NCBI RefSeq assembly: GCF_004117915.1
Contig: NZ_RSTD01000001.1
Location: 907,883 to 971,882, forward strand
Source of the DNA: Companilactobacillus metriopterae
GTDB lineage: Bacteria > Bacillota > Bacilli > Lactobacillales > Lactobacillaceae
Length of the DNA: 64,000 nt
Direction of reading: 5' to 3'
In this document: piece by piece, positions 17,840 to 26,902 of the stretch
Layout of the letters: each line of letters begins with the position of its first letter
How positions within the stretch are numbered: the first letter of the stretch is position 1
Made by a program: the position numbers and the translations under genes
Notes under the pieces: model-generated
Told to the model about the DNA's origin: nothing
Seen by the model: only the letters and a program-made list of their open reading frames with translations
Database searches by the model: none

Positions 17840-18325
17840 TCATTCAGGCCCTTCAATTAATATTATTTTTCGTTTTTTTATTTCTTCCAGTGCTAGATTC
17901 GTTAACTTTTGCTTAGTCGTTACATACAGATAAGAATCACTATTCAAATTCATAACACTAGAAAGAGTAATGTTACGACGATTTAAAGTATTAATTGCTT
18001 TCTTTTCTTTACCAAAAAATTTGCCTGGAAATAAATTAATTAAATTCCAAGGAATCAATTCAATATTTGAAAATCCCAAATAAATACTAAAATTTATATC
18101 ATAATTTACTCCTCTTTGAATCCAATTGATCCAATCATCATCAAAGTTCCAATCCTTAAGAGAATATATAAAAGATAGATCCACTTCATGGATTTCAATA
18201 TTTTGATAAGTAAGAAATTCATTTTCATCTGGACAATCGTCAGAAAATTTGACCTTAAGCGTTTTTTGAGAGCGCTCATCTAACAAGTTCATAATCATTT
18301 CGACCATTGATTCATGACTATTCAT
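17840..18325 (-). CDS. pduM: PduM-like microcompartment assembly protein
   Basis: This 161-residue protein has no catalytic motif. Its place between pduL and pduN, its length and the ending (residues such as LYVTTKQKLTNLALEEIKKRKI) match PduM, which in Salmonella is needed for proper compartment assembly. It is acidic and aromatic-rich, without signal or membrane segment. The call leans on gene order more than on residues, because the family diverges quickly. It starts after AAAGGTGG. Confidence 0.78.
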   Translation of the reverse strand: MNSHESMVEMIMNLLDERSQKTLKVKFSDDCPDENEFLTYQNIEIHEVDLSFIYSLKDWNFDDDWINWIQRGVNYDINFSIYLGFSNIELIPWNLINLFPGKFFGKEKKAINTLNRRNITLSSVMNLNSDSYLYVTTKQKLTNLALEEIKKRKIILIEGPE

Positions 18326-18348
18326 CTCGTTTGGCCACCTTTCCTAAA

Positions 18349-18990
18349 CTATTGTTCGTTGACAATGTATGCTTTAGTTCCGTCTGTAACTCCTGCTGCA
18401 CTGGCTTCATCTGTATCAATGTGCATTTCCAGAACAAAATCTTTTCTTGGACGTGCAATGACATCTTCGTAGATAGTTGTTCTGTCATCAGATGTAATTT
18501 TTACACTCACAGAATCTCCATATTTAACACCAAATCTTGCAGCATCATCTAAATTCATATGAATATGACGTTTTGCAGCAATTACACCTTGAATTTCAAT
18601 TTCAGCATAATCAGATTTCACTTTTAGTGAAGGTGTATTGTCCAAAACTCCAGATAATCTAATTGGAATTTGAATACCTAAATCAAATGATTCACTTCTT
18701 GAAATTTCAATTTGAGAATGTGATCTTGTTGGTCCAAGTATACGTACGTTAGGAATTTCATTCCCATTTGGACCTACAATTGTAATCATTTGCTCTGAAG
18801 CAAAATCAGAAGGTTGTTTCAATTGCTTGAATACTTTCATTTCTTGATTTGGGAATAATTTTGCAAAGTCCTCATCAGTTAAATGAATATGGTGGTTAGA
18901 AACTCCAATTGGAATTCCGCCATCATCATTTTTAGTTAATTCTTCTTCAATAATTCTACGAATCATTGAACGTAATTGATCGTCGTTCAT
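18349..18990 (-). CDS. pduL: Phosphate propanoyltransferase PduL
   Basis: This 213-residue PTAC family enzyme swaps CoA for phosphate on propionyl-CoA. Metal-binding histidines are visible in GVSNHHIHLT (29-38), in AAKRHIHMN near 136 and in EMHIDTDEA near 187. Residues 3-18 (DDQLRSMIRRIIEEEL) form an amphipathic helix like the known PduL encapsulation peptide, so it probably acts inside the shell and recycles CoA for PduP. It follows pduJ and starts after a GGAGGAT ribosome site. Confidence 0.95.
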   Translation of the reverse strand: MNDDQLRSMIRRIIEEELTKNDDGGIPIGVSNHHIHLTDEDFAKLFPNQEMKVFKQLKQPSDFASEQMITIVGPNGNEIPNVRILGPTRSHSQIEISRSESFDLGIQIPIRLSGVLDNTPSLKVKSDYAEIEIQGVIAAKRHIHMNLDDAARFGVKYGDSVSVKITSDDRTTIYEDVIARPRKDFVLEMHIDTDEASAAGVTDGTKAYIVNEQ

Positions 18991-19011
18991 AACTGATTAT
19001 CCTCCACAGAA

Positions 19012-19290
19012 TTATTTGTTGTTATTTGGTAGTAATTTTTCAACATCTGCGTGTGGACGAGGAATTACGTAACTTGATACAACTTCTCCAACTTCTTCAG
19101 CTGATGCAGCACCTGCGTCTACAGCTGCTTTAACAGCTCCAACATCTCCACGAACAATAACTGTTACTAGTCCTGAACCAATTTTTTCGTATCCTTCTAA
19201 TTCAACATTTGCTGCCTTTACCATTGCATCTGCTGCTTCAATTGCTCCAACTAAACCTTTTGTTTCGATCATTCCTAATGCGTTATTCAT
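19012..19290 (-). CDS. pduJ: PduJ-like hexameric shell protein
   Basis: This 92-residue single BMC-domain protein starts [24 protein letters not shown] and ends with the conserved [17 protein letters not shown]. It is a close paralogue of the first operon gene (PduA) and would tile the shell facets. The position after pduK and before pduL is why it is named PduJ; PduA and PduJ are hard to tell apart by sequence. Confidence 0.92.
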   Translation of the reverse strand: MNNALGMIETKGLVGAIEAADAMVKAANVELEGYEKIGSGLVTVIVRGDVGAVKAAVDAGAASAEEVGEVVSSYVIPRPHADVEKLLPNNNK

Positions 19291-19308
19291 AATAAAAATC
19301 CTCCAAGA

Positions 19309-19647
19309 TTATTTTGTTTTATTTGTATTTTTTTGATTATTATTTTGTGCTTTTGGTTCTACTTTTTTTGCTGTTTCTTTAACACCAAACTTCTTTGGAT
19401 CAAATGCAGGACGTGCAATAACTTTAAAGCTAACAAGTTTATCAGTTTGTTCTGCTAAATCTTGTCCAGCGGCAATTGCTGCATTAACTGCACCTACATC
19501 ACCAGATATATAAATAGTCATCCAACCATTTCCTTTAGCTCGTTCAATCTTATCAATTGAAATATCGGCTGTTTTAACCATTGTATCGGCAATATATATT
19601 GAAGTTGAATAACCTTCTACTTCAACTAAACCTAGTGAATCATTCAT
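19309..19647 (-). CDS. pduK: PduK-like shell protein with basic tail
   Basis: This 112-residue protein is a BMC domain at about residues 1-86 (start DSLGLVEVEGYSTSIYIADTM, end FKVIARPAF) followed by a roughly 26-residue Lys/Asn/Gln-rich tail. Salmonella PduK also carries a C-terminal extension, longer and cysteine-containing. Here the tail has no cysteine, so no iron-sulphur site is expected. It is a minor shell component by homology. It sits between pduH and pduJ as in other lactobacilli. Confidence 0.88.
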   Translation of the reverse strand: MNDSLGLVEVEGYSTSIYIADTMVKTADISIDKIERAKGNGWMTIYISGDVGAVNAAIAAGQDLAEQTDKLVSFKVIARPAFDPKKFGVKETAKKVEPKAQNNNQKNTNKTK

Positions 19648-19650
19648 CTT

Positions 19651-20013
19651 TTAATCACCTTCTTTAATTTCTTTAAATGGAATTCCTTTTACCAACCTAG
19701 CAGCATTTGTACCTAAATGATTTAGATTTTCAAGATCTGTAGTTCTCACTCGGAACAATGGTTCATCTTCTGGCAAACTCTTTTGATGTAAATAAGCAAA
19801 AGAATCATCAAAAGCTATACCCACTCCTAATTGAGAGGACAACGATGCTTGATATGCTTTTTTAATTGTTTCCATTGAGGATAAGTTTTCTATCTTCTCA
19901 TCATCAACAAATGTAAAAGGGATTTCTTCTTCTTCAATACCGTAATAAATTTGTTTAATATTTTCGTTATCAATACCAGATGCTATATAGATACTAGGTT
20001 TTTTAACTTCCAT
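19651..20013 (-). CDS. pduH: Diol dehydratase reactivase small subunit PduH
   Basis: This 120-residue protein, starting with PSIYIASGIDNENIKQIYYGIEEE-like sequence and containing LGVGIAFDDS and GTNAARLVKGIPF, matches the small subunit of diol/glycerol dehydratase reactivases. It works with PduG to exchange damaged cobalamin in PduCDE. Its start overlaps the pduG end by 11 bases, which favours matched amounts of the two subunits. Confidence 0.93.
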   Translation of the reverse strand: MEVKKPSIYIASGIDNENIKQIYYGIEEEEIPFTFVDDEKIENLSSMETIKKAYQASLSSQLGVGIAFDDSFAYLHQKSLPEDEPLFRVRTTDLENLNHLGTNAARLVKGIPFKEIKEGD

Positions 20014-21844
20014 AACTTAACCTCTTATCTTCAGCATATGAAAGGATCAATCCAGTAGCAACCGCGTTTCTAGGACCTTCTATTGCTCGAATATTTCCTC
20101 GTCCAGCTACCAAATTATAATGTGAAAGTTCATCTGTAACCAGCTGTGGTATTTCGAAATCTAAAGCAGATCCTCCCACAATTACAACAAATGGAATATC
20201 ACGAATATTTCCAGTAGGACTAACATGTTTTAAAGATCTAATAGCATTTTGAACAAAAACACGTTTTTTAGCAGTTTGCCTAACTGACTTAATCTTCTCA
20301 ATACTTAAATCACCCGGAACAGGTGAAAATCCATCTGGTTTAACTACTACAATATTGGCAAATAAATTACCCGGTAAAGCTTTGTCAAAGAACTGAACAC
20401 TACCATCTTCATGACGGATAAAGAACAAGCTCTCCACTTTTGCAAGTGGATATTTTTTTATATCTTCTGCTAAATATAGGTCATCTAAGCCAAGCTCCGA
20501 ATTAATGATCATTGAGACCATATCTCCAGCACCGGCTAAATGAATGGCTACAGACTCACCTTCTTTATTGATGATAGAAGCGTCAGTTGAACCTGCACCT
20601 AAATCCAATATTGCCATTGGAGCAGAAGTACCTGGTGTTGTCAGAGCACCCAATATTGCTGACTGCGCTTCAGCACCACCTATTTCAACTTTTACATTGA
20701 ATTTCTTTTCAATTTCATCTGCAATAATTGACATTTGCAATCTATCAGATTTAACCATAGAAGCAATACCAACTGCCTGCTCCATTGAAAATTCACCGGC
20801 TAGTCCACCTTTAACGTCAATCGGAACGGATGTATTAACCGCCAAAAGATCCTGAATGAATATCTCACTCATTTCCTTATCAGTTAAATTTGCCATCGTT
20901 TCTCTAACACGTTCTAGCATTCCACCAATGTTAGTACCTGATTCTCCAGTAACATTATCAATTTGCTTAAAAGAAGAAATTGCTTCCATGATTTTATCGG
21001 CACCTGCTGACAAATCAACCTTTTTAGGCATTGGAGTTCCTTGAATTTCAATTGAACCCGCTGGAATAACTCTTTCTTTAACATCACCTTTAGGGGTTTT
21101 AATTACAACAGCTGATCTATTTCCAATCAATGCTCTAGAAACCGGAACAATATTCTTAGTTTCCTCTGAATCTAAATCAAACACTGTTGCTATACCGTAA
21201 GGATTAGATAATTGTGATATTACCTGACCTTTTTCTGCGACTTCCACTGCTGCTAACATTCCTATCGGAATTTTTTCAATAAAAGCAACCTCATCAACTA
21301 TAGGAATACGATTCTTTATACGATTATCAACTAAGACACCGTCATCAGATTGAAGTATTGCAGCAGAAATCTTAAAACCATTGTCAACATAAGTGTTGAT
21401 TAGCTTTGCCGCATCATCAAAATCAATATCTTTATTGATAATTACAATATATTGTCGATCTCGATCCTGTTGATTATAAAGATCACGAATATCGACTGTA
21501 TATCCAATTCCTACACCGACACCACCTGGTGTCTTAGGATTATGACCAATCATTGTAGACTCAGTAATGATAGTCTCAGTAATGGTTTCCATGGCAACAT
21601 CTCCAATAACCGGAGTTGCTTCATTTATCCTAATAAGATCGACTTTATCAATTGTGATATTGCTTTTTTCCAACAAACCGTTAATTGAATTCTCAATACC
21701 TAGCATATTTTGCTTTGTACCCTTAATTCCGGTTGTATCAGCAATATTAGAATTTATAAAATTAATAGAACCATTATCTTCGACATCAGCTAAAACTACT
21801 TCTGTAGAAGAATTACCAATATCAACGCCAATTACTTTTTCCAA
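20003..21844 (-). CDS. pduG: Diol dehydratase reactivase large subunit PduG
   Basis: This 613-residue actin-like ATPase has the first phosphate loop GVDIGNSSTEV (5-15), the second LDLGAGSTDAS near 415-425 and the central beta-rich region of DdrA/PduG proteins. Using ATP, it releases inactive cobalamin from PduCDE so fresh coenzyme can enter. Length and motifs match the family. It is four bases after pduE and overlaps pduH. Confidence 0.96.
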   Translation of the reverse strand: MEKVIGVDIGNSSTEVVLADVEDNGSINFINSNIADTTGIKGTKQNMLGIENSINGLLEKSNITIDKVDLIRINEATPVIGDVAMETITETIITESTMIGHNPKTPGGVGVGIGYTVDIRDLYNQQDRDRQYIVIINKDIDFDDAAKLINTYVDNGFKISAAILQSDDGVLVDNRIKNRIPIVDEVAFIEKIPIGMLAAVEVAEKGQVISQLSNPYGIATVFDLDSEETKNIVPVSRALIGNRSAVVIKTPKGDVKERVIPAGSIEIQGTPMPKKVDLSAGADKIMEAISSFKQIDNVTGESGTNIGGMLERVRETMANLTDKEMSEIFIQDLLAVNTSVPIDVKGGLAGEFSMEQAVGIASMVKSDRLQMSIIADEIEKKFNVKVEIGGAEAQSAILGALTTPGTSAPMAILDLGAGSTDASIINKEGESVAIHLAGAGDMVSMIINSELGLDDLYLAEDIKKYPLAKVESLFFIRHEDGSVQFFDKALPGNLFANIVVVKPDGFSPVPGDLSIEKIKSVRQTAKKRVFVQNAIRSLKHVSPTGNIRDIPFVVIVGGSALDFEIPQLVTDELSHYNLVAGRGNIRAIEGPRNAVATGLILSYAEDKRLSYGS

Positions 21845-21847
21845 AAA

Positions 21848-22372
21848 CTAATTGTCCCCTTTAAGTTTCTTTCTGATTTCATATTCAGAAGCAGCTTCTC
21901 GGACAAAGTTTGCAGTAATAACGGCGTTATATTTATTTTGTAACTCATCGGCAATATCTAATAATTCTTGTTTAGAAGATCTATATGGTCTTAATGAACC
22001 ATACATTTCAAGCAATCTTTCATCAGGAATGCTTGTTAATTCAGCAGCTCTATCCATATTACTTTTAATGGCTTCACGACCAGAATTCTTAGCAATTTCT
22101 CCTTGAGCTTTCAATGTATCTGAAGAAATACGTAAATCTTCTGGTTTAACCTGACCATTAATAGCAGCTTCTAGAGTTATTTCACTAACATTTTTTCCTG
22201 TAGGTGCATTGACCATTTCTGGATGTTTTTGAAATAGCGGATAATCATCTCTAGTCATCTCACGGTTAAGTGCTTGTGTTGCTTGTTTAACTGGTTCAGG
22301 CTTTGGTTCACTTGAACTAGCATCTTGAACGTTATTAACGATTTTACTAATTAAGTCGTCAATTTCTGTCAT
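21848..22372 (-). CDS. pduE: Diol/glycerol dehydratase small subunit PduE
   Basis: This 174-residue subunit has a core beginning near MTRDDYPLFQKHPEMV and continuing with RISSDTLKAQGEIAKNSGR, as in DhaE/PduE. Residues 3-16 (EIDDLISKIVNNVQ) form a short amphipathic helix and a Ser/Pro/Glu linker, which could act as an encapsulation tag. It is part of the adenosylcobalamin-dependent PduCDE enzyme. Confidence 0.95.
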   Translation of the reverse strand: MTEIDDLISKIVNNVQDASSSEPKPEPVKQATQALNREMTRDDYPLFQKHPEMVNAPTGKNVSEITLEAAINGQVKPEDLRISSDTLKAQGEIAKNSGREAIKSNMDRAAELTSIPDERLLEMYGSLRPYRSSKQELLDIADELQNKYNAVITANFVREAASEYEIRKKLKGDN

Positions 22373-22396
22373 ACCAATTACCGACCTTTCATTTCA

Positions 22397-23131
22397 TTAA
22401 TCAAAATTGATTTCTATTTCATCAGGACCTTTTCCCGGTACAACATACTTAGTTTCTTTAATATGCATCAAAGCTGATTTAGCTTGATATTGAACACGAG
22501 ACATTTGGTCATTAACTGTAGGAACAGGTGATGGTGATTCACCTTTTGCATAACTTGCTGCATTCTTTCCAATAGCACGGTAAGTATCCAGATCAATAAC
22601 AGGAGCTTGTGGAAATAGTTCCAGGTTAGACAATGGTTCTAGATCTTTTTGATGAATAATTGTCGTTCCCTTAGATTGAATTGATATGGCTACTCCAGAT
22701 CCGGAGTATTCATCACCTTCCGCACCTGCAAATGAAACATCTGCAGTACGATATACTTTAATCACACGTGCTTTCAATCCCTGTTCTTCAATACCAGCAA
22801 TAGTTTGTCTCAAAATTTCTTTATGAGGAACACCTTTTAAATTTTCAGTCATATGTTCTGCAAATCCTGGTAAAACGGCAATCACAACTTCATCAGAAGA
22901 GGTTCCTTTTTTAGCAGGTCCAACATGTTTAAACCAATCTAATTTTAAAGGTGCATCCATTCCTGGCGCAGTCGTATTAGATTCTGGTTGAACTTCTTTA
23001 GGTTTATCAGCGACCGCTGGTGAATCAGTATTAGAAGTGCCAAAATCAACGACTTTTTCATTACTTCGTTGTTCATCAATTACTTGACGAATTATTTTTC
23101 TCAATAAATCTTCATTAACTTCATTTGCCAT
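22397..23131 (-). CDS. pduD: Diol/glycerol dehydratase medium subunit PduD
   Basis: This 244-residue subunit has a conserved cobalamin-proximal core with [19 protein letters not shown] and [18 protein letters not shown], as in DhaB2/PduD. Residues 5-18 ([14 protein letters not shown]) form the amphipathic N-terminal helix known from PduD as a compartment targeting signal, followed by a disordered Pro/Ser/Thr linker. It forms the dehydratase with PduC and PduE. Confidence 0.96.
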   Translation of the reverse strand: MANEVNEDLLRKIIRQVIDEQRSNEKVVDFGTSNTDSPAVADKPKEVQPESNTTAPGMDAPLKLDWFKHVGPAKKGTSSDEVVIAVLPGFAEHMTENLKGVPHKEILRQTIAGIEEQGLKARVIKVYRTADVSFAGAEGDEYSGSGVAISIQSKGTTIIHQKDLEPLSNLELFPQAPVIDLDTYRAIGKNAASYAKGESPSPVPTVNDQMSRVQYQAKSALMHIKETKYVVPGKGPDEIEINFD

Positions 23132-23155
23132 TTTTACACCTCCTACACCAATTTT

Positions 23156-24829
23156 TTAAACATCAGATGGATTGATTGCCATTGGAACATTTTTAATCTT
23201 TTCCCATAACTCATCTTCCATGTGATATCCAGTTCCTGGTCCGTTATAATCGTTTGAATTATTTACAGCAGATATAACATTCCAATCTTTGTCAAAAATT
23301 GCTGAAGTTTGTAAAAAGTCACCAGCTATTCTTTGTTGTAGAAGTTTCAATACTGCATCAGCAACATCTTCAAATCCACCTTCATAAAGTGATTTGATAA
23401 TATCAACACCAGTAATGCCTCGATCCATGATATCTTGAGCTGATTTCATATCTTCAACCATATTTCTATCTGGCATATCTTTAGATGTGAATGCATATGT
23501 AGCTGCTTCTACTTCTTCATCAGTAATTTCAGGAAGATTTAATCCCTTAAATACTGATTGAAGAGCTCTAGCTGCTTTATTTCTCACTCTGATGATGTCT
23601 TCTTCTTTAACTGGAACAATACCACCATTAATCTTCAAGTCACGTTGCATTGCGTAATAATCATCGTAATCCATCGCATCTGTGTTAGATCCGGCAAAAG
23701 TATTGTCATAGTTAGGGACTGAAGAATATCCTGATGAGATATAATCTGTACCTGCCAAAAATTGACCAATAAGACGTTCTGTTCTTCTGATATCAGAGTG
23801 TGAGAATGCTTGATCATTACCAGATGCACATTCAATATCTAACATCATGCACAATAGATTTTCTCCAAGAACTTCTCTGATTCCTGATGGAACTGCACCG
23901 GGGATTCCGATACAACTAACGGCACCATTTTGTAATCCTTGAACACCACAACCCTTTGTAATAAAGATACAACGTGATTCAAGATACAACATTGACTTAC
24001 CTTCAGCGTATCCCATCATAACTTCTGAACCTGATCCAGAAGTAAAACGCATTTTTAATCCACGAGATGCGTAACATGATGCTAGAAATCCTTTAGACCA
24101 AGGAGTATCGTCACCATCTGTAAATACTTGTTCTGTACCATAAACAGAAATTGTTTCAGCATAAGCAGTAAAACCTCTCATACCCAAACTCAATTCCATA
24201 GCTTCTTCGACTGAACATTGTGTAATTACTCCAGGACGACCAGTTTGTGCACCAACCATAATTGAAATGGCATTTAAAGGCGCATAACGAGCAACAGCTG
24301 TTGTTGTTTCTTGTTCTGGGAAACCTCTAAAGGCAGCATCTGCAGCATCTGCAGCAATCAATACTGGATTATCTCTGATATTAGTAACGTGACATTGAGA
24401 TGCAGGCATCTTACGAGGACGCATCTTTTGAACCGCCATCATCATTTCAACGAAATTTAGTTGACAGATAACATCTGCTGCTTTGGCAGGTGTCATACCA
24501 GTTGTTATAGGAATAATTTCCTCACGTGTTACATTTGGATCACATAACATATTGGCAATTTTTACTGAATCCATTGCCATAACTTTTTCAGCATTTTCAA
24601 TTTTAATAGAATGCTTGGCAATAAATTTATCAATCAAATCAAATTCGTCTTCGGTTTTACCATCCATTTCAACGATTTCACCGTCACGAACTGTAACACT
24701 TGGTTTGGGGTCATTAGGACCATCCATTGCTACAAAACCTTCTTCAGGCCATTCGTCAACGAATCCATCCAAGTGAACAGGTCTTTTTTCTATTTCTTCA
24801 AATCTTTTTTGTCTTTTCAAATTTTTCAC
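23156..24829 (-). CDS. pduC: Diol/glycerol dehydratase large (catalytic) subunit PduC
   Basis: This 557-residue TIM-barrel subunit binds substrate and K+ and converts 1,2-propanediol to propionaldehyde, or glycerol to 3-hydroxypropionaldehyde, with adenosylcobalamin. Recognisable stretches are RFEEIEKRPVHLDGFVDEWP at the start, the central SRCIFITKGCGVQGLQNG and DIECASGNDQAFSHSDIRR. Length matches the family (about 555). Whether propanediol or glycerol is preferred cannot be told from sequence. It is encoded between pduB and pduD. Confidence 0.97.
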   Translation of the reverse strand: MKNLKRQKRFEEIEKRPVHLDGFVDEWPEEGFVAMDGPNDPKPSVTVRDGEIVEMDGKTEDEFDLIDKFIAKHSIKIENAEKVMAMDSVKIANMLCDPNVTREEIIPITTGMTPAKAADVICQLNFVEMMMAVQKMRPRKMPASQCHVTNIRDNPVLIAADAADAAFRGFPEQETTTAVARYAPLNAISIMVGAQTGRPGVITQCSVEEAMELSLGMRGFTAYAETISVYGTEQVFTDGDDTPWSKGFLASCYASRGLKMRFTSGSGSEVMMGYAEGKSMLYLESRCIFITKGCGVQGLQNGAVSCIGIPGAVPSGIREVLGENLLCMMLDIECASGNDQAFSHSDIRRTERLIGQFLAGTDYISSGYSSVPNYDNTFAGSNTDAMDYDDYYAMQRDLKINGGIVPVKEEDIIRVRNKAARALQSVFKGLNLPEITDEEVEAATYAFTSKDMPDRNMVEDMKSAQDIMDRGITGVDIIKSLYEGGFEDVADAVLKLLQQRIAGDFLQTSAIFDKDWNVISAVNNSNDYNGPGTGYHMEDELWEKIKNVPMAINPSDV

Positions 24830-24853
24830 CTCTTAGAAAAGTGATCCAGAATT

Positions 24854-25654
24854 TTAAATAATGTATGAAGGATAATCGTTTGTAGGTGTACCACCTAAAC
24901 TTGATAATAATTTAATTCCTACATCACGAGCAGACATAACTGCTTGTTTCACAGCACCAGATTCACCTGTTATATGAAGAATACCTTCATTTGAAAAACT
25001 TGTTCCATGTGCTGGTGAAGCAAATGATAGAACTTCAACATTTGCCGCTTTAACTGCAACGTCTGCCATAACTAGTCCAATTCCTGCAGGTGCACCTGAA
25101 ACCATTCCATATGCTTGTCCCTCAGGAACACCAAATGCCATATTACATGCTTGACTAGCACGTGCTGTGTATTGGAATTCTAGGTGTCCGGCTTCAGTAT
25201 TGTAGATATCGCCAAACATATCAGGAACTCTATTAAGAGCTGTACTAATAGCTTGTCGAACATCTGAAACATCATTTCCACCAATTAAAATCAATGAACC
25301 ATGACCTGCTCCACCTTTTGTATCTCTAGGCAATTGAATACTTATAACTTCTGTATTAGTGCTTTTTACAGCTTCGTCCATTGCCAATATTTGAGGACCA
25401 CCACCTGATCTTGCTGAAAGAATTCCGACAGATTTGAATGGTTTTTCAACATGTAGATGTTTAAAAAGTTCTGGATCCACATTAGCAATAGCCATGCCAA
25501 TTGTGTCTCCTATAGGAGCTGTTCCGATAAATTCTGTTACTCCAACTGATAAGTTGTTCACTTGCTTATCCTCCTTGCCACTACTAACTACACCTTCTTG
25601 TAATACTTGTCCCAATATTTTGTCTACAAGAGTATTTTTATCAAGTTCCTGCAT
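24854..25654 (-). CDS. pduB: PduB tandem-domain trimeric shell protein
   Basis: This 266-residue protein contains two BMC domains in one chain, with the conserved middle ARSGGGPQILAMDEAVK and the ending TGESGAVKQAVMSARDVGIKLL. Residues 7-20 (NTLVDKILGQVLQE) are the N-terminal helix that in Salmonella PduB links shell and core. It is a major shell protein. It follows pduA by 22 bases, before the dehydratase genes. Confidence 0.95.
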   Translation of the reverse strand: MQELDKNTLVDKILGQVLQEGVVSSGKEDKQVNNLSVGVTEFIGTAPIGDTIGMAIANVDPELFKHLHVEKPFKSVGILSARSGGGPQILAMDEAVKSTNTEVISIQLPRDTKGGAGHGSLILIGGNDVSDVRQAISTALNRVPDMFGDIYNTEAGHLEFQYTARASQACNMAFGVPEGQAYGMVSGAPAGIGLVMADVAVKAANVEVLSFASPAHGTSFSNEGILHITGESGAVKQAVMSARDVGIKLLSSLGGTPTNDYPSYII

Positions 25655-25676
25655 AATAACTACCTACTTACAAATT

Positions 25677-25955
25677 TTATAATTTAGAAATAATTAGCTT
25701 TTCAATATCTTCATGTGGACGAGGAATTACAAAGTTAGATGTAACTTCTCCAATATTTTCTGCCGCTGCAACACCAGCATCAACTGATGCATTAACAGCT
25801 CCAACATCACCACGAACCATTGTTGTAACCAATCCGTGTCCAACTTTTTGTTGACCAACAAGTGTTACATTAGCTGCTTTTAACATTGCATCTGCTGCTT
25901 CAATAGCAGGTACCAATCCGTTAGTTTCTATTAAACCTAATGCTTCTAGTGCCAT
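25677..25955 (-). CDS. pduA: PduA hexameric shell protein, first gene of the operon
   Basis: This is a 92-residue BMC-domain protein, starting [22 protein letters not shown] and ending [15 protein letters not shown]. It tiles the shell facets, with pores that in PduA pass propanediol. The ATG at 25955 lies seven bases after GGAGG; an in-frame TTG at 25970 falls inside that site and is rejected. It is closely related to PduJ of the same operon. Confidence 0.94.
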   Translation of the reverse strand: MALEALGLIETNGLVPAIEAADAMLKAANVTLVGQQKVGHGLVTTMVRGDVGAVNASVDAGVAAAENIGEVTSNFVIPRPHEDIEKLIISKL

Positions 25956-25997
25956 AATTAAATCCTCCAAAATTATCTAAATTTACTTACAAATAAA

Positions 25998-26003
25998 ATT
26001 ATA
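25998..26003 (-). promoter_or_regulatory. Probable -10 box of the pdu operon promoter
   Basis: A leftward TATAAT occurs 43 bases before the pduA start codon. The hexamer 17 bases upstream (TCTAAA) is a poor -35, so activation by a regulator such as the AraC-family protein at 27669-28442 is likely. This is inferred from sequence only. Confidence 0.45.
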
Positions 26004-26169
26004 TACAATTTTAACGATTTTTAGACTATTTTTTTTATACTTGTTGATCAATAGAGCGTTGATAGATAGTTAATTCACAATTGAAATTGTTTATTACCAT
26101 ATGATAATTGCGTATATATTCACATAGTCAACCAACTGATATAGCTAAAGACAGCAAGAATTTATAAAT

Positions 26170-26184
26170 ATGAAGCGTTTTCAT
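26170..26184. promoter_or_regulatory. Cre-like site in the pdu control region
   Basis: ATGAAGCGTTTTCAT is a perfect 5-bp-arm palindrome around GCGTT. The right half matches the CcpA consensus; the left half misses the T and G of TGNAANCG. It may mediate glucose repression of pdu, but it is only a partial match. Confidence 0.35.
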
Positions 26185-26312
26185 GTTTTTACATTATTTT
26201 GTACTATATGACCATAGAACACTACTACATCGGGTTTTCTATATATACTATTGATTATATTTTTACCATATATTGATTTTTCTAATTATTAATGTGAAAC
26301 TAATAATAACTA

Positions 26313-26336
26313 TGTGAATATTATTCACAATTGTGA
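26313..26336. promoter_or_regulatory. Overlapping palindromes just upstream of the flavin reductase gene
   Basis: A 17-bp palindrome TGTGAATATTATTCACA (26313-26329) overlaps a second, TCACAATTGTGA (26325-26336), which runs into the ribosome site. The half-sites resemble those of Rex (TTGTGAA/TTCACAA) and of CRP/FNR-family regulators. An operator that blocks the start of transcription is plausible. Confidence 0.5.
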
Positions 26337-26347
26337 GGTGAATCTCT

Positions 26348-26893
26348 TTGTTGTCTATTGTTGCAATTTCTGGTAGTAATCGACCAGATTCATATAACTT
26401 AAGTTTGATTAAATATTATCAACAACATCATATTGATGAGATACAAATACAGATTTTAGATATTGATGACTTACCAATGTTCAAAATAGTAAAAGATTCA
26501 GACACTCCTTCAAAAGTTCGTTATATTAATGATTGTGTGCGAGATGCAGATGGTATTATGATTGCTACAACAGAAATAAATCATTCCATTCCTTCCAATA
26601 TAAAAAATGTAATTGATTGGTTATCTATGCAACCGGGTTTATTAAAGAACAAACCCACACTATTGATGGGTGCCTCAACTGGTCCCTTAGGAACTGTCAG
26701 AGCACAAATGCATTTGAGAGAAATACTTGCCACTCCAGCGATTAATGCAAAAGTTACTCATAATAATGAGTGCTTTATAACTAATGCTAATGACAATTTT
26801 GATGACAATAATCACGTCACATCTCAAAAAACGATTGATGTTCTTGAAAATCTGTACAGTGAATTTATAGAAATAATTAATGAAAGATTTTAG
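26348..26893 (+). CDS. NADPH-dependent FMN reductase family protein
   Basis: This 181-residue flavodoxin-fold protein has the phosphate loop ISGSNRPDSYN (7-17), the flavin-contact segment ATTEINHSIPSNIKNVIDWLS near 75-95 and GASTGPLGTVRAQMHLREIL near 107-126. Relatives reduce flavins, quinones or azo dyes with NAD(P)H. Start is a TTG at 26348, six bases after GAGGTGA; another TTG follows directly. It is the first gene of a small rightward group with a PduU-like shell gene and a DUF4430 gene, across from pduA. Since PduS is absent, reduction of cobalamin for the adenosyltransferases is an attractive but unproven role. Confidence 0.85.
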   Translation: MLSIVAISGSNRPDSYNLSLIKYYQQHHIDEIQIQILDIDDLPMFKIVKDSDTPSKVRYINDCVRDADGIMIATTEINHSIPSNIKNVIDWLSMQPGLLKNKPTLLMGASTGPLGTVRAQMHLREILATPAINAKVTHNNECFITNANDNFDDNNHVTSQKTIDVLENLYSEFIEIINERF

Positions 26894-26902
26894 GTGAATA
26901 AT

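Larger units (their letters stand above)
25971..26347. promoter_or_regulatory. Divergent control region between pduA and the flavin reductase gene
   Basis: This 377-base, very AT-rich region holds no gene. For pduA a leftward -10 TATAAT lies at 25998-26003 with no good -35, as expected of an activator-dependent promoter. TTCACA/TGTGAA half-sites occur at 26074-26079, 26119-26124, 26293-26298, 26313-26318 and 26324-26329. A cre-like palindrome lies at 26170-26184. No cobalamin riboswitch was recognised in it. Confidence 0.6.

Noticed and set aside
25971..26347. Possible cobalamin riboswitch before pduA or the flavin reductase
   Set aside because: No B12-box-like conserved segment was found here or upstream of EcfT; the TTCACA repeats do not resemble it.
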